64,000 bases of DNA from an uncultured bacterium (GTDB lineage: Bacteria; Verrucomicrobiota; Lentisphaeria; Victivallales; UBA1829). This document shows, piece by piece, positions 1 through 7,559 of the stretch (positions are counted from its first letter, which is position 1; every line of letters begins with the position of its first letter). The notes beneath the pieces are model-generated. The model did no database searches. It saw only the letters and a list, made by a program, of their open reading frames with translations, and was not told where the DNA came from. A program made the position numbers and the translations under genes. The stretch lies in assembly GCA_902780135.1 (NCBI GenBank), contig CACZEK010000021.1, positions 1 through 64,000 of the forward strand. The letters are read 5' to 3'.

Positions 1-1
1 G

Positions 2-1018
2 ATGGATTCGCTGGACCAGATCGCGCCGCGCCTGCTGAAAAACATCGATATCTACACGAAAATCGGCACCCGCGCGCTGAACGCCGAAGCTCCGGAACCG
101 ATGTTCAAGCTCGGGAAAGTCAAGCCCGATCCGAAACACGGTCCGCCGCGCACGAACGGGGACCGGGAAGACGACATTCAGGGGCCGGCGTTCGTCGCCT
201 GGCACAAAAACCTGACCGAAGCGACGAAACAGCTGCGAAAAACGCAGAAAGACGGCGAATACGTCGGCAGTCTGTCCGGCGAGGAAAAACGAAGCCGTCT
301 CCCGGACGATCTGCAATTCTTCATCGACGACGAACACGAGATCATTGCACGCCCGTTTACGACCGTGGCGCAGTGGGATGTCAAATTCCACTACAAGATA
401 CTGCTCGGCCTGGTCGGGAGCAACGTGAAATACAGTCTGGCTCTTCTGGAGTTCCGCCGGAGGGTCGGAACAATCCCGGAGCCCTACGTTTTCACGCCGG
501 AGGAGATCGCCCAGGGCGAAAAGGAAAAGGAGGATGCCGCGAAACGCGGAGTGAAACTCGTTCCTTTCTGGGAAATCCCCGATTTCGATGCACGGGAATT
601 CGCGTTCGGGAATGCGTGGAAGGCACTCCCCGGACTCCCCAACGATGAACGCAACGATTACTACGGCGCATACTGGATCTTCAAGCTCGTGCAGGAAAAC
701 AAGTTGTACGATGACGATTATGAAGAATCGAAAAAAGGGGAAAAAAAGCAGGCAATACGGGAAAAGAACGATAGAATACAACAGCTTGACAAACAACTGT
801 ATCAAGAACTTGATGTTGCCAGGGAGGAATGGGCAAAGGCATCATTGCATGCAGAACAAAAAGCTTTCGAGTTGTACCTTCTCAGTCGGGAAGAAGGAAA
901 AAAAGAAGAATTGGAAAAAGTAATACTTGAGGAAAAAGAGGCGAGAGAAAAGGTTCAAAAAGCTTTAGAAAAATATAATGAAGCAGATAGCAACTACAAG
1001 AACCTTTATAAAGATTAA
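2..1018 (+). CDS. Hypothetical protein, possibly 5'-truncated by the window edge
   Basis: I do not recognise this 338-residue open frame. The first ATG is at base 2, so the gene may start upstream of the window and no ribosome binding site can be judged. There is no signal peptide or membrane segment. Residues 1-240 are of mixed composition with many prolines and acidic residues. From about residue 240 to the end the chain becomes a highly charged Glu/Lys-rich segment with few helix breakers, likely a coiled coil. The base composition changes at the same point: the last 270 bases use A/T-ending codons and A-runs, unlike the GC-rich neighbours. This suggests a recently acquired or recombined 3' end. 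The TAA stop is followed by a gene-poor stretch. Function unknown. Confidence 0.6.
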   Translation: MDSLDQIAPRLLKNIDIYTKIGTRALNAEAPEPMFKLGKVKPDPKHGPPRTNGDREDDIQGPAFVAWHKNLTEATKQLRKTQKDGEYVGSLSGEEKRSRLPDDLQFFIDDEHEIIARPFTTVAQWDVKFHYKILLGLVGSNVKYSLALLEFRRRVGTIPEPYVFTPEEIAQGEKEKEDAAKRGVKLVPFWEIPDFDAREFAFGNAWKALPGLPNDERNDYYGAYWIFKLVQENKLYDDDYEESKKGEKKQAIREKNDRIQQLDKQLYQELDVAREEWAKASLHAEQKAFELYLLSREEGKKEELEKVILEEKEAREKVQKALEKYNEADSNYKNLYKD

Positions 1019-1365
1019 CCGTTCTTCCCCAATCCCGACCTCACCCCCCCCCAGCCGACTAACCCTCTGCACGTCCTTCCAGCTCATCCGCTGACTTCCT
1101 GCCCGGAGCCTGCCGGGATGAGTCTTCGGGACGACCAGTTGTAGGAGTTCCGTGTTGAGGCGTGATAACTGGCAAGCCCTATTAGCTCCGCTCCCTGCCG
1201 CCCGTGACAGGACGGCGGGGAAGAGCTACGGTTGCGTGGATGGATTATTTCTCCGTTGGAATTGGTGTTGCTGATTCCGGTTTTAACAGCAGGTCGGGTC
1301 CTGTTCGTTTCGAGCTGAAGGAGCGACACCCCAACGTCCGTTCACTTTTTTCATCGGATTGCGGT
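1019..1365. other. Gene-poor stretch with inverted repeats
   Basis: No convincing gene. It contains two long imperfect inverted repeats: arms near 1084 and 1115 (CTCATCC with GGGATGAG), and a GC-rich stem at 1192-1219. The segment ACTTCCTGCCCGGAGCCTGC near 1093 recurs near 2287, beyond the next gene. An 81-codon open frame on the minus strand (1084-1329) lacks coding character. It may be a remnant of a mobile or structured RNA element, but I cannot place it. Confidence 0.35.
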
Positions 1366-2154
1366 TCATTCAGGCGGGTAAAAGTCGCCGGCGGCAATAT
1401 GCCCGGCGGTCCTCGTAAAGTAAATATAGGAGCCCCTGGGGTCCGGTTCCTCCGAAAAACCGAACCACGGTTCAAACGGCTTCGAAATCGCGTCGCCCCC
1501 GGGATCCTGCGAATCCGCGCCTTCCGGATTCTCTGCGGCACGCTTCCGTCTTCGCGCTTCCATTTCATCGCGGAACATATCGTTGACGGTCTCGACGGCC
1601 CTTCTGCTTCGTTCCTTGTCCCGCCAGCTGAGTTCGAACAGCGCAACGGGCATAATATAGGTGTCGTCATGAAGATGCCCCCCCGCTTCCGCCATTTCGA
1701 ACAACCGGTCGACGGCGGCGTCCGAAAGTACGATCGCCTTGTTTTCGGCGATGAGCTTGAGCGCGAGGGGAGCCGTGATCTGGAACTTCGGGTCCAGTGC
1801 GTAAAGCAACAGGTCCTCGGGGATTGGCTCGTTCTCTCTGTATCCGAAAAGCATCAGCCTGATCGCCAGCTCGTCGTCGGCGCCATGCTGATACTGATGG
1901 CAGGTCTCTGCAAACCGGTTGCGGGAAGCCAGTGGCGCGGTCCTGTAGGCGGCGATCAAGGTCTCGGCATCGAGAAACAAAACAACGGGCGTTCTTCTGA
2001 GGCCGTAAATGAATTGCGGGAACCTGAAATACCAGACACAGTAGCCTGTGGCGACCAAGGTGAGCAGCAGGACGCAGAGAACAAGGAGCAGGATTTTTCT
2101 TTTGCGTTTTTTGGCAGGGATCCTTTGTGGATCCGTTTGGAGCGTGTTCGACAT
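1366..2154 (-). CDS. Hypothetical single-pass membrane protein
   Basis: Unrecognised protein of about 262 residues. It begins with a short polar segment, then a run of Lys/Arg (KKRKRK) and a strongly hydrophobic helix of about 22 residues, so it is probably anchored in the inner membrane with the rest outside the cytoplasm. The C-terminal part is charged with no motif I know. Start choice: an ATG at 2154 opening with Met-Ser-Asn-Thr aligns exactly with the starts of two other genes (3277 and 5582) that share the same 5' region. ATGs at 2157 and 2169 are alternatives. It lies downstream of promoter copy A. Only the promoter, leader and first codons match the other two genes, and the body is unrelated. 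Confidence 0.6.
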   Translation of the reverse strand: MSNTLQTDPQRIPAKKRKRKILLLVLCVLLLTLVATGYCVWYFRFPQFIYGLRRTPVVLFLDAETLIAAYRTAPLASRNRFAETCHQYQHGADDELAIRLMLFGYRENEPIPEDLLLYALDPKFQITAPLALKLIAENKAIVLSDAAVDRLFEMAEAGGHLHDDTYIMPVALFELSWRDKERSRRAVETVNDMFRDEMEARRRKRAAENPEGADSQDPGGDAISKPFEPWFGFSEEPDPRGSYIYFTRTAGHIAAGDFYPPE

Positions 2155-2208
2155 CATTTCAGCTTTCATGGTGTTGCTGATGCAGGGGGGTTGAGGAATC
2201 ACAACTTT

Positions 2209-2237
2209 ATTATACCACGCCCCAAACAAATAATCAA
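2209..2237 (-). promoter_or_regulatory. Sigma-70 promoter, module copy A
   Basis: On the minus strand, -35 TTGATT (2232-2237), a 17-bp spacer and a perfect -10 TATAAT (2209-2214). The same promoter with near-identical flanks and leader recurs at 3330-3358 and 5637-5665. It drives the gene ending at 1366. Confidence 0.8.
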
Positions 2238-2341
2238 GCGGAAAATGCCGGAAATGCAAAGAAAATCATTGACCGAACACCCGCCGACTTCCTGCCCGGA
2301 GCCTGCCGGACAGGGGGAATGGGGTGAGGTTGCTTGTTGAC

Positions 2342-2376
2342 GCAGACCGGGATCATTCCGCGCCAAGGCGTTTGAG
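2342..2376 (-). repeat. Remnant of a Sel1-gene 3' end
   Basis: This 35-bp stretch differs by only two bases from 4177-4211, which encodes the last residues (LKRLGAE, then stop) and 3' flank of the Sel1 gene ending at 4188. Here the same seven residues and stop lie just after, and out of frame with, the membrane protein gene ending at 2379. It is likely a leftover of a duplicated Sel1 gene whose body was replaced. Confidence 0.55.
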
Positions 2377-2378
2377 CA

Positions 2379-3143
2379 TCACGGGGATGTTTTCGCTTCT
2401 GTTGTCTTTGATTCGTATTTCTTTTGCGATTCGTACAGCACGGACACGAAGTCCTGGCACATCGTCAGACAGCTCCTGAAGTTGTCCATTTCCTTGCCAT
2501 CCCAGACGCGGGCGTCTTTCACGTCCTCCAGCGCGAGCCGCAGCGCGAGGCGGTCCTCGGTTTTCCGGATCCTCGCCATCACGGCCAGATTGAGCTCGCG
2601 AAACGCCGTACGATCAAATCCGTACCGCATGAGCTCCGAGACGCTGTAATAGAGATAACAGCCCTCGACGAAGCCGCCCGCCGCGCAGCCGTAAAACAGT
2701 AGCAGGAACGGAAGCGTTTTGAGCTTGAAACGCATCGACGCGAACAGGACGCCCGCCAGCAGAAGCAGTCCGGCGATCACGAGCAAGGAACGGACGACCA
2801 CGTTTTTCTTCAACGCGTTCCATTGCGCCGGGTCCGCCTCCCTGTAAAACTTTTCCGTGAGCCTGACGCAAACCTCATCTGCGGAAAGCTTCTCCTGGCC
2901 GAGCGCCTCCCGGGCGTCGTAAACATACCCCTGCAATTTCAATCTGGCATCCATGTTCACATTGACCGCCGCGGATTTTACAAATTCCAGTACCAGCACC
3001 AGCTGCACGACGCACAGCAGGACCGCGAACAGGACTTTCCGGATTCTCGACCACGGATTGTCGCATGGTTCCCGCAGGAACAGCCAGGGGAGGATCAACA
3101 TCGGCAGGAGATATAGCAGAAAAAAACTAATCGCGTTCGTCAT
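2379..3143 (-). CDS. Hypothetical polytopic membrane protein
   Basis: Unrecognised 254-residue protein with about four hydrophobic segments: near residues 5-22, 37-55, 120-137 and 143-165. The C-terminal 80 residues are charged and probably cytoplasmic. The ATG at 3143 overlaps the TGA stop of a 45-codon frame upstream (ATGA), so translation is probably coupled. Transcription most likely starts at promoter copy B (3330-3358). Its stop lies next to a remnant of a Sel1-gene 3' end, suggesting the locus was rebuilt by recombination between repeats. Function unknown. Confidence 0.6.
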   Translation of the reverse strand: MTNAISFFLLYLLPMLILPWLFLREPCDNPWSRIRKVLFAVLLCVVQLVLVLEFVKSAAVNVNMDARLKLQGYVYDAREALGQEKLSADEVCVRLTEKFYREADPAQWNALKKNVVVRSLLVIAGLLLLAGVLFASMRFKLKTLPFLLLFYGCAAGGFVEGCYLYYSVSELMRYGFDRTAFRELNLAVMARIRKTEDRLALRLALEDVKDARVWDGKEMDNFRSCLTMCQDFVSVLYESQKKYESKTTEAKTSP

Positions 3144-3277
3144 CGCAAACTCACTTTCCGTTCGTCTTCTATACCCCGAAACGCTTCCGCACGCACGGAC
3201 AACCCGCCGGAAACCTTCCTGGTGAGCTCGGATTCGCCGGCAAGGAAAATGTTTCGGATGTTTTTCGTGTTCGACAT
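3140..3277 (-). CDS. Small 45-residue ORF, leader or gene remnant
   Basis: A 45-codon frame starting Met-Ser-Asn-Thr-Lys, at the same position relative to the promoter module as the starts of the genes at 2154 and 5582. Its stop overlaps the start of the downstream membrane protein (ATGA). After about residue 7 it resembles neither of the other two proteins and has no signal peptide. It could be a real small protein, a translational-coupling leader, or the truncated head of a lost gene. Confidence 0.4.
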   Translation of the reverse strand: MSNTKNIRNIFLAGESELTRKVSGGLSVRAEAFRGIEDERKVSLR

Positions 3278-3329
3278 ACTTTCATCCCTTTCACGTTGTT
3301 GCTGATGGAGGGATGATGGATCACTTTTT

Positions 3330-3358
3330 ATTATACCACGCCCCAAACAAATAATCAA
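3330..3358 (-). promoter_or_regulatory. Sigma-70 promoter, module copy B
   Basis: Minus strand: -35 TTGATT (3353-3358), 17-bp spacer, -10 TATAAT (3330-3335). Second copy of the module; the leader down to the start codon is nearly the same as in copies A and C. Confidence 0.8.
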
Positions 3359-3488
3359 GCGGGAAATGCCGGAAATGCAAAGGAAACGCCGAAGATATTT
3401 TCCCCGCCGTCTTTTTTCGTTCTTCCCTTGAAAAACAAGTTCTACTACAGATCAGGATTATATTCGGCAACTTGACAGTGGAACAAGG

Positions 3489-3767
3489 TCATCCGAAGAG
3501 ATCGCTGTGCGAACCGGTGCGAACACAAACCAGAACAAGCCGGTCTGCCTGAACGTAATAGACCAGTAGCCAGTCGGGGCTGATATGGCACTCCCGGAAT
3601 CCGGCATAATCCCCGGTCAAAACGTGATCGCGTTTTTCGGGTGGGAGTGGCTGTCCGGCCTGCAACAGCGCGATCACGTCCGTAAGCTCTTTCATGTTCG
3701 CACCGCGCTTTTTCATGCGCTTGCAGTCTTTTTTGAACTGAGAAGTCTGCTGTAATTGATAGCTCAT
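3489..3767 (-). CDS. YafQ-type mRNA interferase toxin
   Basis: 92-residue protein of the RelE/ParE superfamily, YafQ branch: ribosome-dependent mRNA cleavage, neutralised by a DinJ-type antitoxin. Family hallmarks are visible: an N-terminal helix with FKKDCKRMKKRG, the central PLPPEKRDHVLTGDYAGFRE stretch with the early catalytic His, a strand ending in LLVYYV, and a C-terminal VRTGSHSDLFG segment carrying the second catalytic His and the terminal Phe. Length is typical. The ATG overlaps the antitoxin stop by four bases (ATGA), the usual coupled arrangement. The toxin appears intact. Confidence 0.9.
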   Translation of the reverse strand: MSYQLQQTSQFKKDCKRMKKRGANMKELTDVIALLQAGQPLPPEKRDHVLTGDYAGFRECHISPDWLLVYYVQADRLVLVCVRTGSHSDLFG

Positions 3768-4045
3768 TTTTCAATATCCCGCATCATTTCATCCGCAGAC
3801 GCAAATGTCTTTGCTTTCGGATCGGATGCGAGGGCGACAGCTTCCTTCATTGCCGCCAGCGTGGTCTTGTTCGGCTGATTCTTGCGAACTTCAAAGGGAA
3901 TCCCCTGTACACGCACGGCCTGACGGAGAAAGACGTTGACAGCGCCGGACAGCGTCATTCCGAGGTCATTGAAGAGGATTTCGGCATCCTGTTTCAGTTT
4001 TGAGTCCAAACGAACTGTAAAATTTGTTGTTTGTGCTGTGGGCAT
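3764..4045 (-). CDS. DinJ/RelB-type antitoxin
   Basis: 93-residue antitoxin placed directly before and overlapping the YafQ-type toxin. The N-terminal part (NFTVRLDSKLKQDAE) is a ribbon-helix-helix DNA-binding fold of the RelB/DinJ family, followed by the family's LGMTLSGAVNVFLRQ helix and the GIPFEV segment. The C-terminal part is the flexible toxin-binding tail. It should bind its own promoter: an ATTGTT/AACAAT palindrome and a GCACA/TGTGC inverted repeat lie between the start codon and the -35 box. The ribosome binding site AGGAGG is seven bases from the ATG. Confidence 0.9.
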   Translation of the reverse strand: MPTAQTTNFTVRLDSKLKQDAEILFNDLGMTLSGAVNVFLRQAVRVQGIPFEVRKNQPNKTTLAAMKEAVALASDPKAKTFASADEMMRDIEK

Positions 4046-4062
4046 GATACACCTCCTGACTG

Positions 4063-4102
4063 ATTGTTACAAACAATATAGCACAAAACATGTGCTTTTC
4101 AA
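4063..4102 (-). promoter_or_regulatory. Toxin-antitoxin promoter with operator palindromes
   Basis: Minus strand: -35 TTGAAA (4097-4102), 16-bp spacer, -10 TATATT (4075-4080). A perfect 6-bp-arm palindrome ATTGTT-ACA-AACAAT (4063-4077) overlaps the -10 box. A second inverted repeat GCACA/TGTGC (4081-4095) fills the spacer. Both are placed for autorepression by the antitoxin or toxin-antitoxin complex. Confidence 0.7.
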
Positions 4103-4187
4103 GTGCTTTTTACAAAAGATATTCATGCATGCCACTTTTTGGAAGGTGACACGCGGGATATGATGCTCAGTATGATGCAGACCGGGA

Positions 4188-5582
4188 TTATTCCGCGCCG
4201 AGGCGTTTGAGTGCGGCCTGCTGTTTCGTTTCTTCCCCGGCGTTCTCGTCCTCCTCACCGAGTTCCTCTCCGAACCAGTCGTCCGGGTCCTCCAGCTCCG
4301 AACCCAGACGCCACTCTCCGCTCCGACTGTATCCTTCCACGTAGTCCTCCGCTTTTACGCGGACCCAGTAAGGTGTCTTCTCGTCCTTTGCGAGCGCATG
4401 GATCACTTCACCCGCCTCCCCGATGCCTTGCCGGGCAAGACCGACAAGCTGGTAAAGCCCATCCCCGTCGCCCATTTCGGCGGCCTTCCGCAACCATTTG
4501 ACACTCTCGGCAAGGTATTGCTTCGCAACTTCGGCGTCGGCAGAATCGGATGACTCTTTGAGTTTATCGTATTTTTTTCGATACATGTTGGAGATCTGAC
4601 GCGGCAATGTGATACCTTCGTCGGGGATGATAAACATCGGCTGATGAAGCCTCAACCATTCGGCATATCCGGGATCCGACTCGATCCTTTTCCTTATGGG
4701 ACCGCGTATGTCTTTCAGTAAATCCACGTCGAGCAGGCCGTTGTCCGCCGCTTTTGCGTACCATTCGACAACGGTTTTCCAGTCCTTCTCCTCATCGTAG
4801 CGGGGGATGGTGTCCACGATGATTCCGAGTTCGCTGTATTTTTTCTGCATCTCGTAACGCGCCAGCCAGCTATTCTTAATGCTTTCGCCCATGCCGAACT
4901 GCGATTCGGCGTTATTCAGCTCCGCGCCCTTGCGGAACCACTCGACGGCGGTCTTGTAATCCTGTTTCACGCCGCGTCCGGTCGCGTAATGCCAGCCGAG
5001 CAGGCCCATCGCCTTGGGATTTCCCTGCTCCGCCGCCTTTCTGCGCCACTTCACGGCCTCCTCGAAATCCTGCCGATTCACAGGCCAAAAATACGTGAAA
5101 TCGAACTCCGCCAGTTCGCGTTGCGCCGCCTCATAACCGTTCTCCGCCGCCTTGCGGTACCACTTGACCGCCTTGCCATAATCATTGTTGACGCCCCGGC
5201 CGGTCTTATAGCATGTGCCGAGACGGGTTTGCGCTTCCGCGTTGCCCTGTTCGGCTGCCTTGCGGAACCATTTCACGGCTTCGGCGCTGTCCTGTTTAAC
5301 CCCGGTACCGCGTTCATAACAGTCGCCAAGTTTGAACTGCGCCTCCGCATTGCCCTGTTCCGCAGCCGAAACATAGCATTTCAACGCGGTTTTGTAATCC
5401 TTCGCTTCCATGGCCGCGTCGCCCTGCCGCAAAAGTTTTTCCGCGGCATCCCGGGAGGCTTCGCCATCCTGCGGAATCGCGTCCCCGGCTTTTTCGCTCT
5501 CGCCGAAACAGGGGAATGCGAAGACGGCAAGGAGGATTGCAATGAATACAACCGCACTTCTACTCATTTTCGTTTTCGACAT
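4188..5582 (-). CDS. Secreted Sel1-repeat protein
   Basis: 464-residue protein. The start is the ATG at 5582 (MSKTKMSRS), after an AAAGGGA ribosome site; a longer frame runs upstream through promoter copy C but is not coding. A signal peptide ends near FPCFGES. About five Sel1/TPR-like repeats follow (residues ~55-250) with the AAEQGNAEAQF-type signature. A C-terminal region of ~200 residues has two further degenerate repeats (AVEWFRKGAEL, SVKWLRKAAEMGDGDG) and an acidic tail. Sel1 proteins are helical solenoid scaffolds; a partner cannot be named. It is a paralogue of the Sel1 gene at 36493-38148, sharing the LGW-YATGRGV block and the region after it. Its 3' end is duplicated at 2342-2376. 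Confidence 0.85.
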   Translation of the reverse strand: MSKTKMSRSAVVFIAILLAVFAFPCFGESEKAGDAIPQDGEASRDAAEKLLRQGDAAMEAKDYKTALKCYVSAAEQGNAEAQFKLGDCYERGTGVKQDSAEAVKWFRKAAEQGNAEAQTRLGTCYKTGRGVNNDYGKAVKWYRKAAENGYEAAQRELAEFDFTYFWPVNRQDFEEAVKWRRKAAEQGNPKAMGLLGWHYATGRGVKQDYKTAVEWFRKGAELNNAESQFGMGESIKNSWLARYEMQKKYSELGIIVDTIPRYDEEKDWKTVVEWYAKAADNGLLDVDLLKDIRGPIRKRIESDPGYAEWLRLHQPMFIIPDEGITLPRQISNMYRKKYDKLKESSDSADAEVAKQYLAESVKWLRKAAEMGDGDGLYQLVGLARQGIGEAGEVIHALAKDEKTPYWVRVKAEDYVEGYSRSGEWRLGSELEDPDDWFGEELGEEDENAGEETKQQAALKRLGAE

Positions 5583-5636
5583 ACTTGCATCCCTTTCACG
5601 TTGTAGCTGATGGAGGGTTTGAGGAATCACAACTTT

Positions 5637-5665
5637 ATTATACCACGCCCCAAGCAAATAATCAA
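5637..5665 (-). promoter_or_regulatory. Sigma-70 promoter, module copy C
   Basis: Minus strand: -35 TTGATT (5660-5665), 17-bp spacer, -10 TATAAT (5637-5642), followed by a leader similar to copies A and B. The match with copy A continues upstream to about 5707. Confidence 0.8.
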
Positions 5666-5837
5666 GCGGAAAATGCCGGAAATGCAAGGAAAAACATTGA
5701 CCGAACATCCGCTGCCGGATGGAACGCCTCGGAGATAAAGGTGTTTCCGGCGCTCAACATAATTACTCCGCGTTCGTCCAAATCGTTTCCCGGCGATATT
5801 GCAAGCTGGGACAGGAAAGATTTGAGAGACTGGAATG

Positions 5838-7181
5838 CTATTTTTCGGAATCCGGGAAAGATTCGGCAAGAAGTTCTTGTGCATAGGAATCACCCTGGGC
5901 GGCGGCCTTTTCCAGCCACTTCCGCGCCTCGGCCTTGTCCTTTTTCATGCCTTTGCCCTTGAGGTACAGATACCCCAGGTTCCGCTGGGCGGCGAAATCG
6001 CCAAGCTCCGCCGCTTTCCGGAACCATTCCGCCGCCATTTCAGGTCGTTCGCTCGTCGCATAAATCATCCCGAGCGCCCGCATCGACCGCGCATCTCCCT
6101 GATCGGCGGCTTTCTGATACCACAGGACCGAATCGGGATTCCATCTGTTCCTGTTTCCTTTGTAACCCAGCAGGAGCCCGAGGCAGAACAGCGCTTCGAC
6201 TTCGCCCTGTTCCGCGTGTTTCCGGAAGACATCTTCAACCTCCGCCCTATGCGTTCCCCAAAAATCACCCGCGCGGACAATGGCCAGCCGGATTTCGGCC
6301 TCACTGCTTCCCAGTGCGGCGCCTTTCTGAAACAAATACTCAGCCATGGCACGGTCTCTCCTGACTCCGGCGCCCTCGTAATAGAGCTTGCCCAGCTGAA
6401 TCAGCGCGGCAACGTCGTTCCGTTCCGCGTCTTTCTGCAACCGCTCAAGGTCGATCCCCTCCGGGAGCTGTTTTACGACGGCTTTCGCCGCCTCCGTGCC
6501 CGGTTCCAGCCAAAGCCCTTTCGCCTTCAGTTCCTCGTCCGAAAGCCTGCCCAGGTCCTGCACGACATCCGGGTCCAAAACAACATAAAACAGGTCTTCC
6601 TCCAGCCAGAACGGCTGCGTCCGCCCGGCGGGATACTCGAACAGATCGTCAATGCCGTCGGGGTAATGAAAATGCGTGCCCAGACCACCCACATCGATTT
6701 CCTTTCCGGCCAAAGGACCGTTTAAGACATCGGCATAAATCTTCGTCTCCGTGTCCATATTCCACCGGAAATGCGTCACGCGGAACAAGGACCCCGGAGG
6801 AAGCGCGAAACGGATCACTTTTCTTTCCTCCCTGTCCCAGATCATGCCGTCGCCTTTGCCGCCGATCGAATACCCCTGCGAGTTCAACTCCTCATACGTT
6901 TCCAAACTGGCCTGATACCGCTCGCTTGACACCTCATATCCGGAAAAATCCTGATCATATGCATACAGCAAATCCGTTTTCTTCAGGTAATCCATCGGAT
7001 CCTGCGATTCGAAGTAATCGTAATCCACGCATCGCCCGGGCACCTTCACCAGATAAACATGGCCGCCCTCGTAGCCTTCACCGGACATGGACCAGGAATA
7101 ATAACACGACGATGCAAAAAAAGACAGTAGCAGAAACATGCCGGTCAGCAGAAACATGGACAGGCGGGGCTTGAATTTCAT
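5838..7181 (-). CDS. Sel1-repeat lipoprotein
   Basis: 447-residue protein. The ATG at 7181 follows an AGAAGGA site and starts a signal sequence ending in the lipobox FASSC (Cys26), so the mature protein is probably lipid-anchored. Residues 30-240 are a unique Tyr/Asp-rich region of unknown fold. Residues ~245-440 are about five Sel1 repeats (for example WYQKAADQGDARSMRALG and WFRKAAELGDFAAQRNLGYL). It has its own promoter at 7215-7243 and a 23-bp tandem repeat just upstream. It is the second Sel1 protein in this accessory block, suggesting a family of extracytoplasmic scaffold proteins. Confidence 0.85.
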   Translation of the reverse strand: MKFKPRLSMFLLTGMFLLLSFFASSCYYSWSMSGEGYEGGHVYLVKVPGRCVDYDYFESQDPMDYLKKTDLLYAYDQDFSGYEVSSERYQASLETYEELNSQGYSIGGKGDGMIWDREERKVIRFALPPGSLFRVTHFRWNMDTETKIYADVLNGPLAGKEIDVGGLGTHFHYPDGIDDLFEYPAGRTQPFWLEEDLFYVVLDPDVVQDLGRLSDEELKAKGLWLEPGTEAAKAVVKQLPEGIDLERLQKDAERNDVAALIQLGKLYYEGAGVRRDRAMAEYLFQKGAALGSSEAEIRLAIVRAGDFWGTHRAEVEDVFRKHAEQGEVEALFCLGLLLGYKGNRNRWNPDSVLWYQKAADQGDARSMRALGMIYATSERPEMAAEWFRKAAELGDFAAQRNLGYLYLKGKGMKKDKAEARKWLEKAAAQGDSYAQELLAESFPDSEK

Positions 7182-7214
7182 CGTATTGCATCCTTCTTTT
7201 GCCGTTCTGCGGAT

Positions 7215-7243
7215 AATATAGCTTCCATTCTTTCGTTTTTCAA
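7215..7243 (-). promoter_or_regulatory. Sigma-70 promoter of the Sel1 lipoprotein
   Basis: Minus strand: -35 TTGAAA (7238-7243), 17-bp spacer, -10 TATATT (7215-7220), about 34 bases before the start codon. Confidence 0.75.
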
Positions 7244-7254
7244 GCGCAGATCGG

Positions 7255-7336
7255 TCGGATTTCACGATTCCAGCCGGTCGGATTTCACGATTTCATTCGG
7301 TCAAATTTCACGATTTCATTCGGTCGGATTTCATCA
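7255..7336. repeat. 23-bp tandem direct repeats
   Basis: Three full copies of a 23-bp unit starting at 7255, 7278 and 7301, plus a partial copy at 7324. Each starts TCRRATTTCAC and ends near CGG. The array sits immediately upstream of the -35 box of the Sel1 lipoprotein promoter, the place expected for activator sites, but no regulator is identified. Confidence 0.8.
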
Positions 7337-7406
7337 ATGATCGTTCTTTCATTCCGGAATCGAGGCAAAAGGAAGGGACCGGAAACCTATGTGGAATCCG
7401 GTCCCT

Positions 7407-7512
7407 GAGGGCAAGCCCTCAACTGCAGTAGTGCCTTGCTTCGCAACGGCACAAGGGCAAGCCCTCAACTGCAGAAGTGCGCGGCTATGCTCGCGCACAC
7501 AGCAAGCTGTGT
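7407..7512 (+). repeat. Paired-hairpin repeat element downstream of pnp
   Basis: Series of perfect small stems: GAGGGC-AA-GCCCTC (7407-7420), the linker AACTGCAGTA, a GTGCC...GGCAC hairpin (7431-7452), a second linker, a GTGCGCG...CGCGCAC hairpin (7477-7498) and ACACAGC-AA-GCTGTGT (7497-7512). It belongs to the dispersed family also found near 12294, 14136, 19296, 40993 and 57639. No T-tract follows, so it is not a simple terminator. Confidence 0.75.
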
Positions 7513-7559
7513 TGAAGAAGAGCGCGGCTACGCTCACGCACGATGAATACGAATCTGTC

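Noticed and set aside
1204..2340. 378-codon plus-strand frame opposite the membrane protein at 1366-2154
   Set aside because: It crosses promoter copy A and the gene-poor repeats; the minus strand has a start aligned with two other genes and a credible membrane protein.
5627..5893. 88-codon minus-strand frame upstream of promoter copy C
   Set aside because: It runs through the promoter module and ends just past the -10 box; no ribosome site or coding character.
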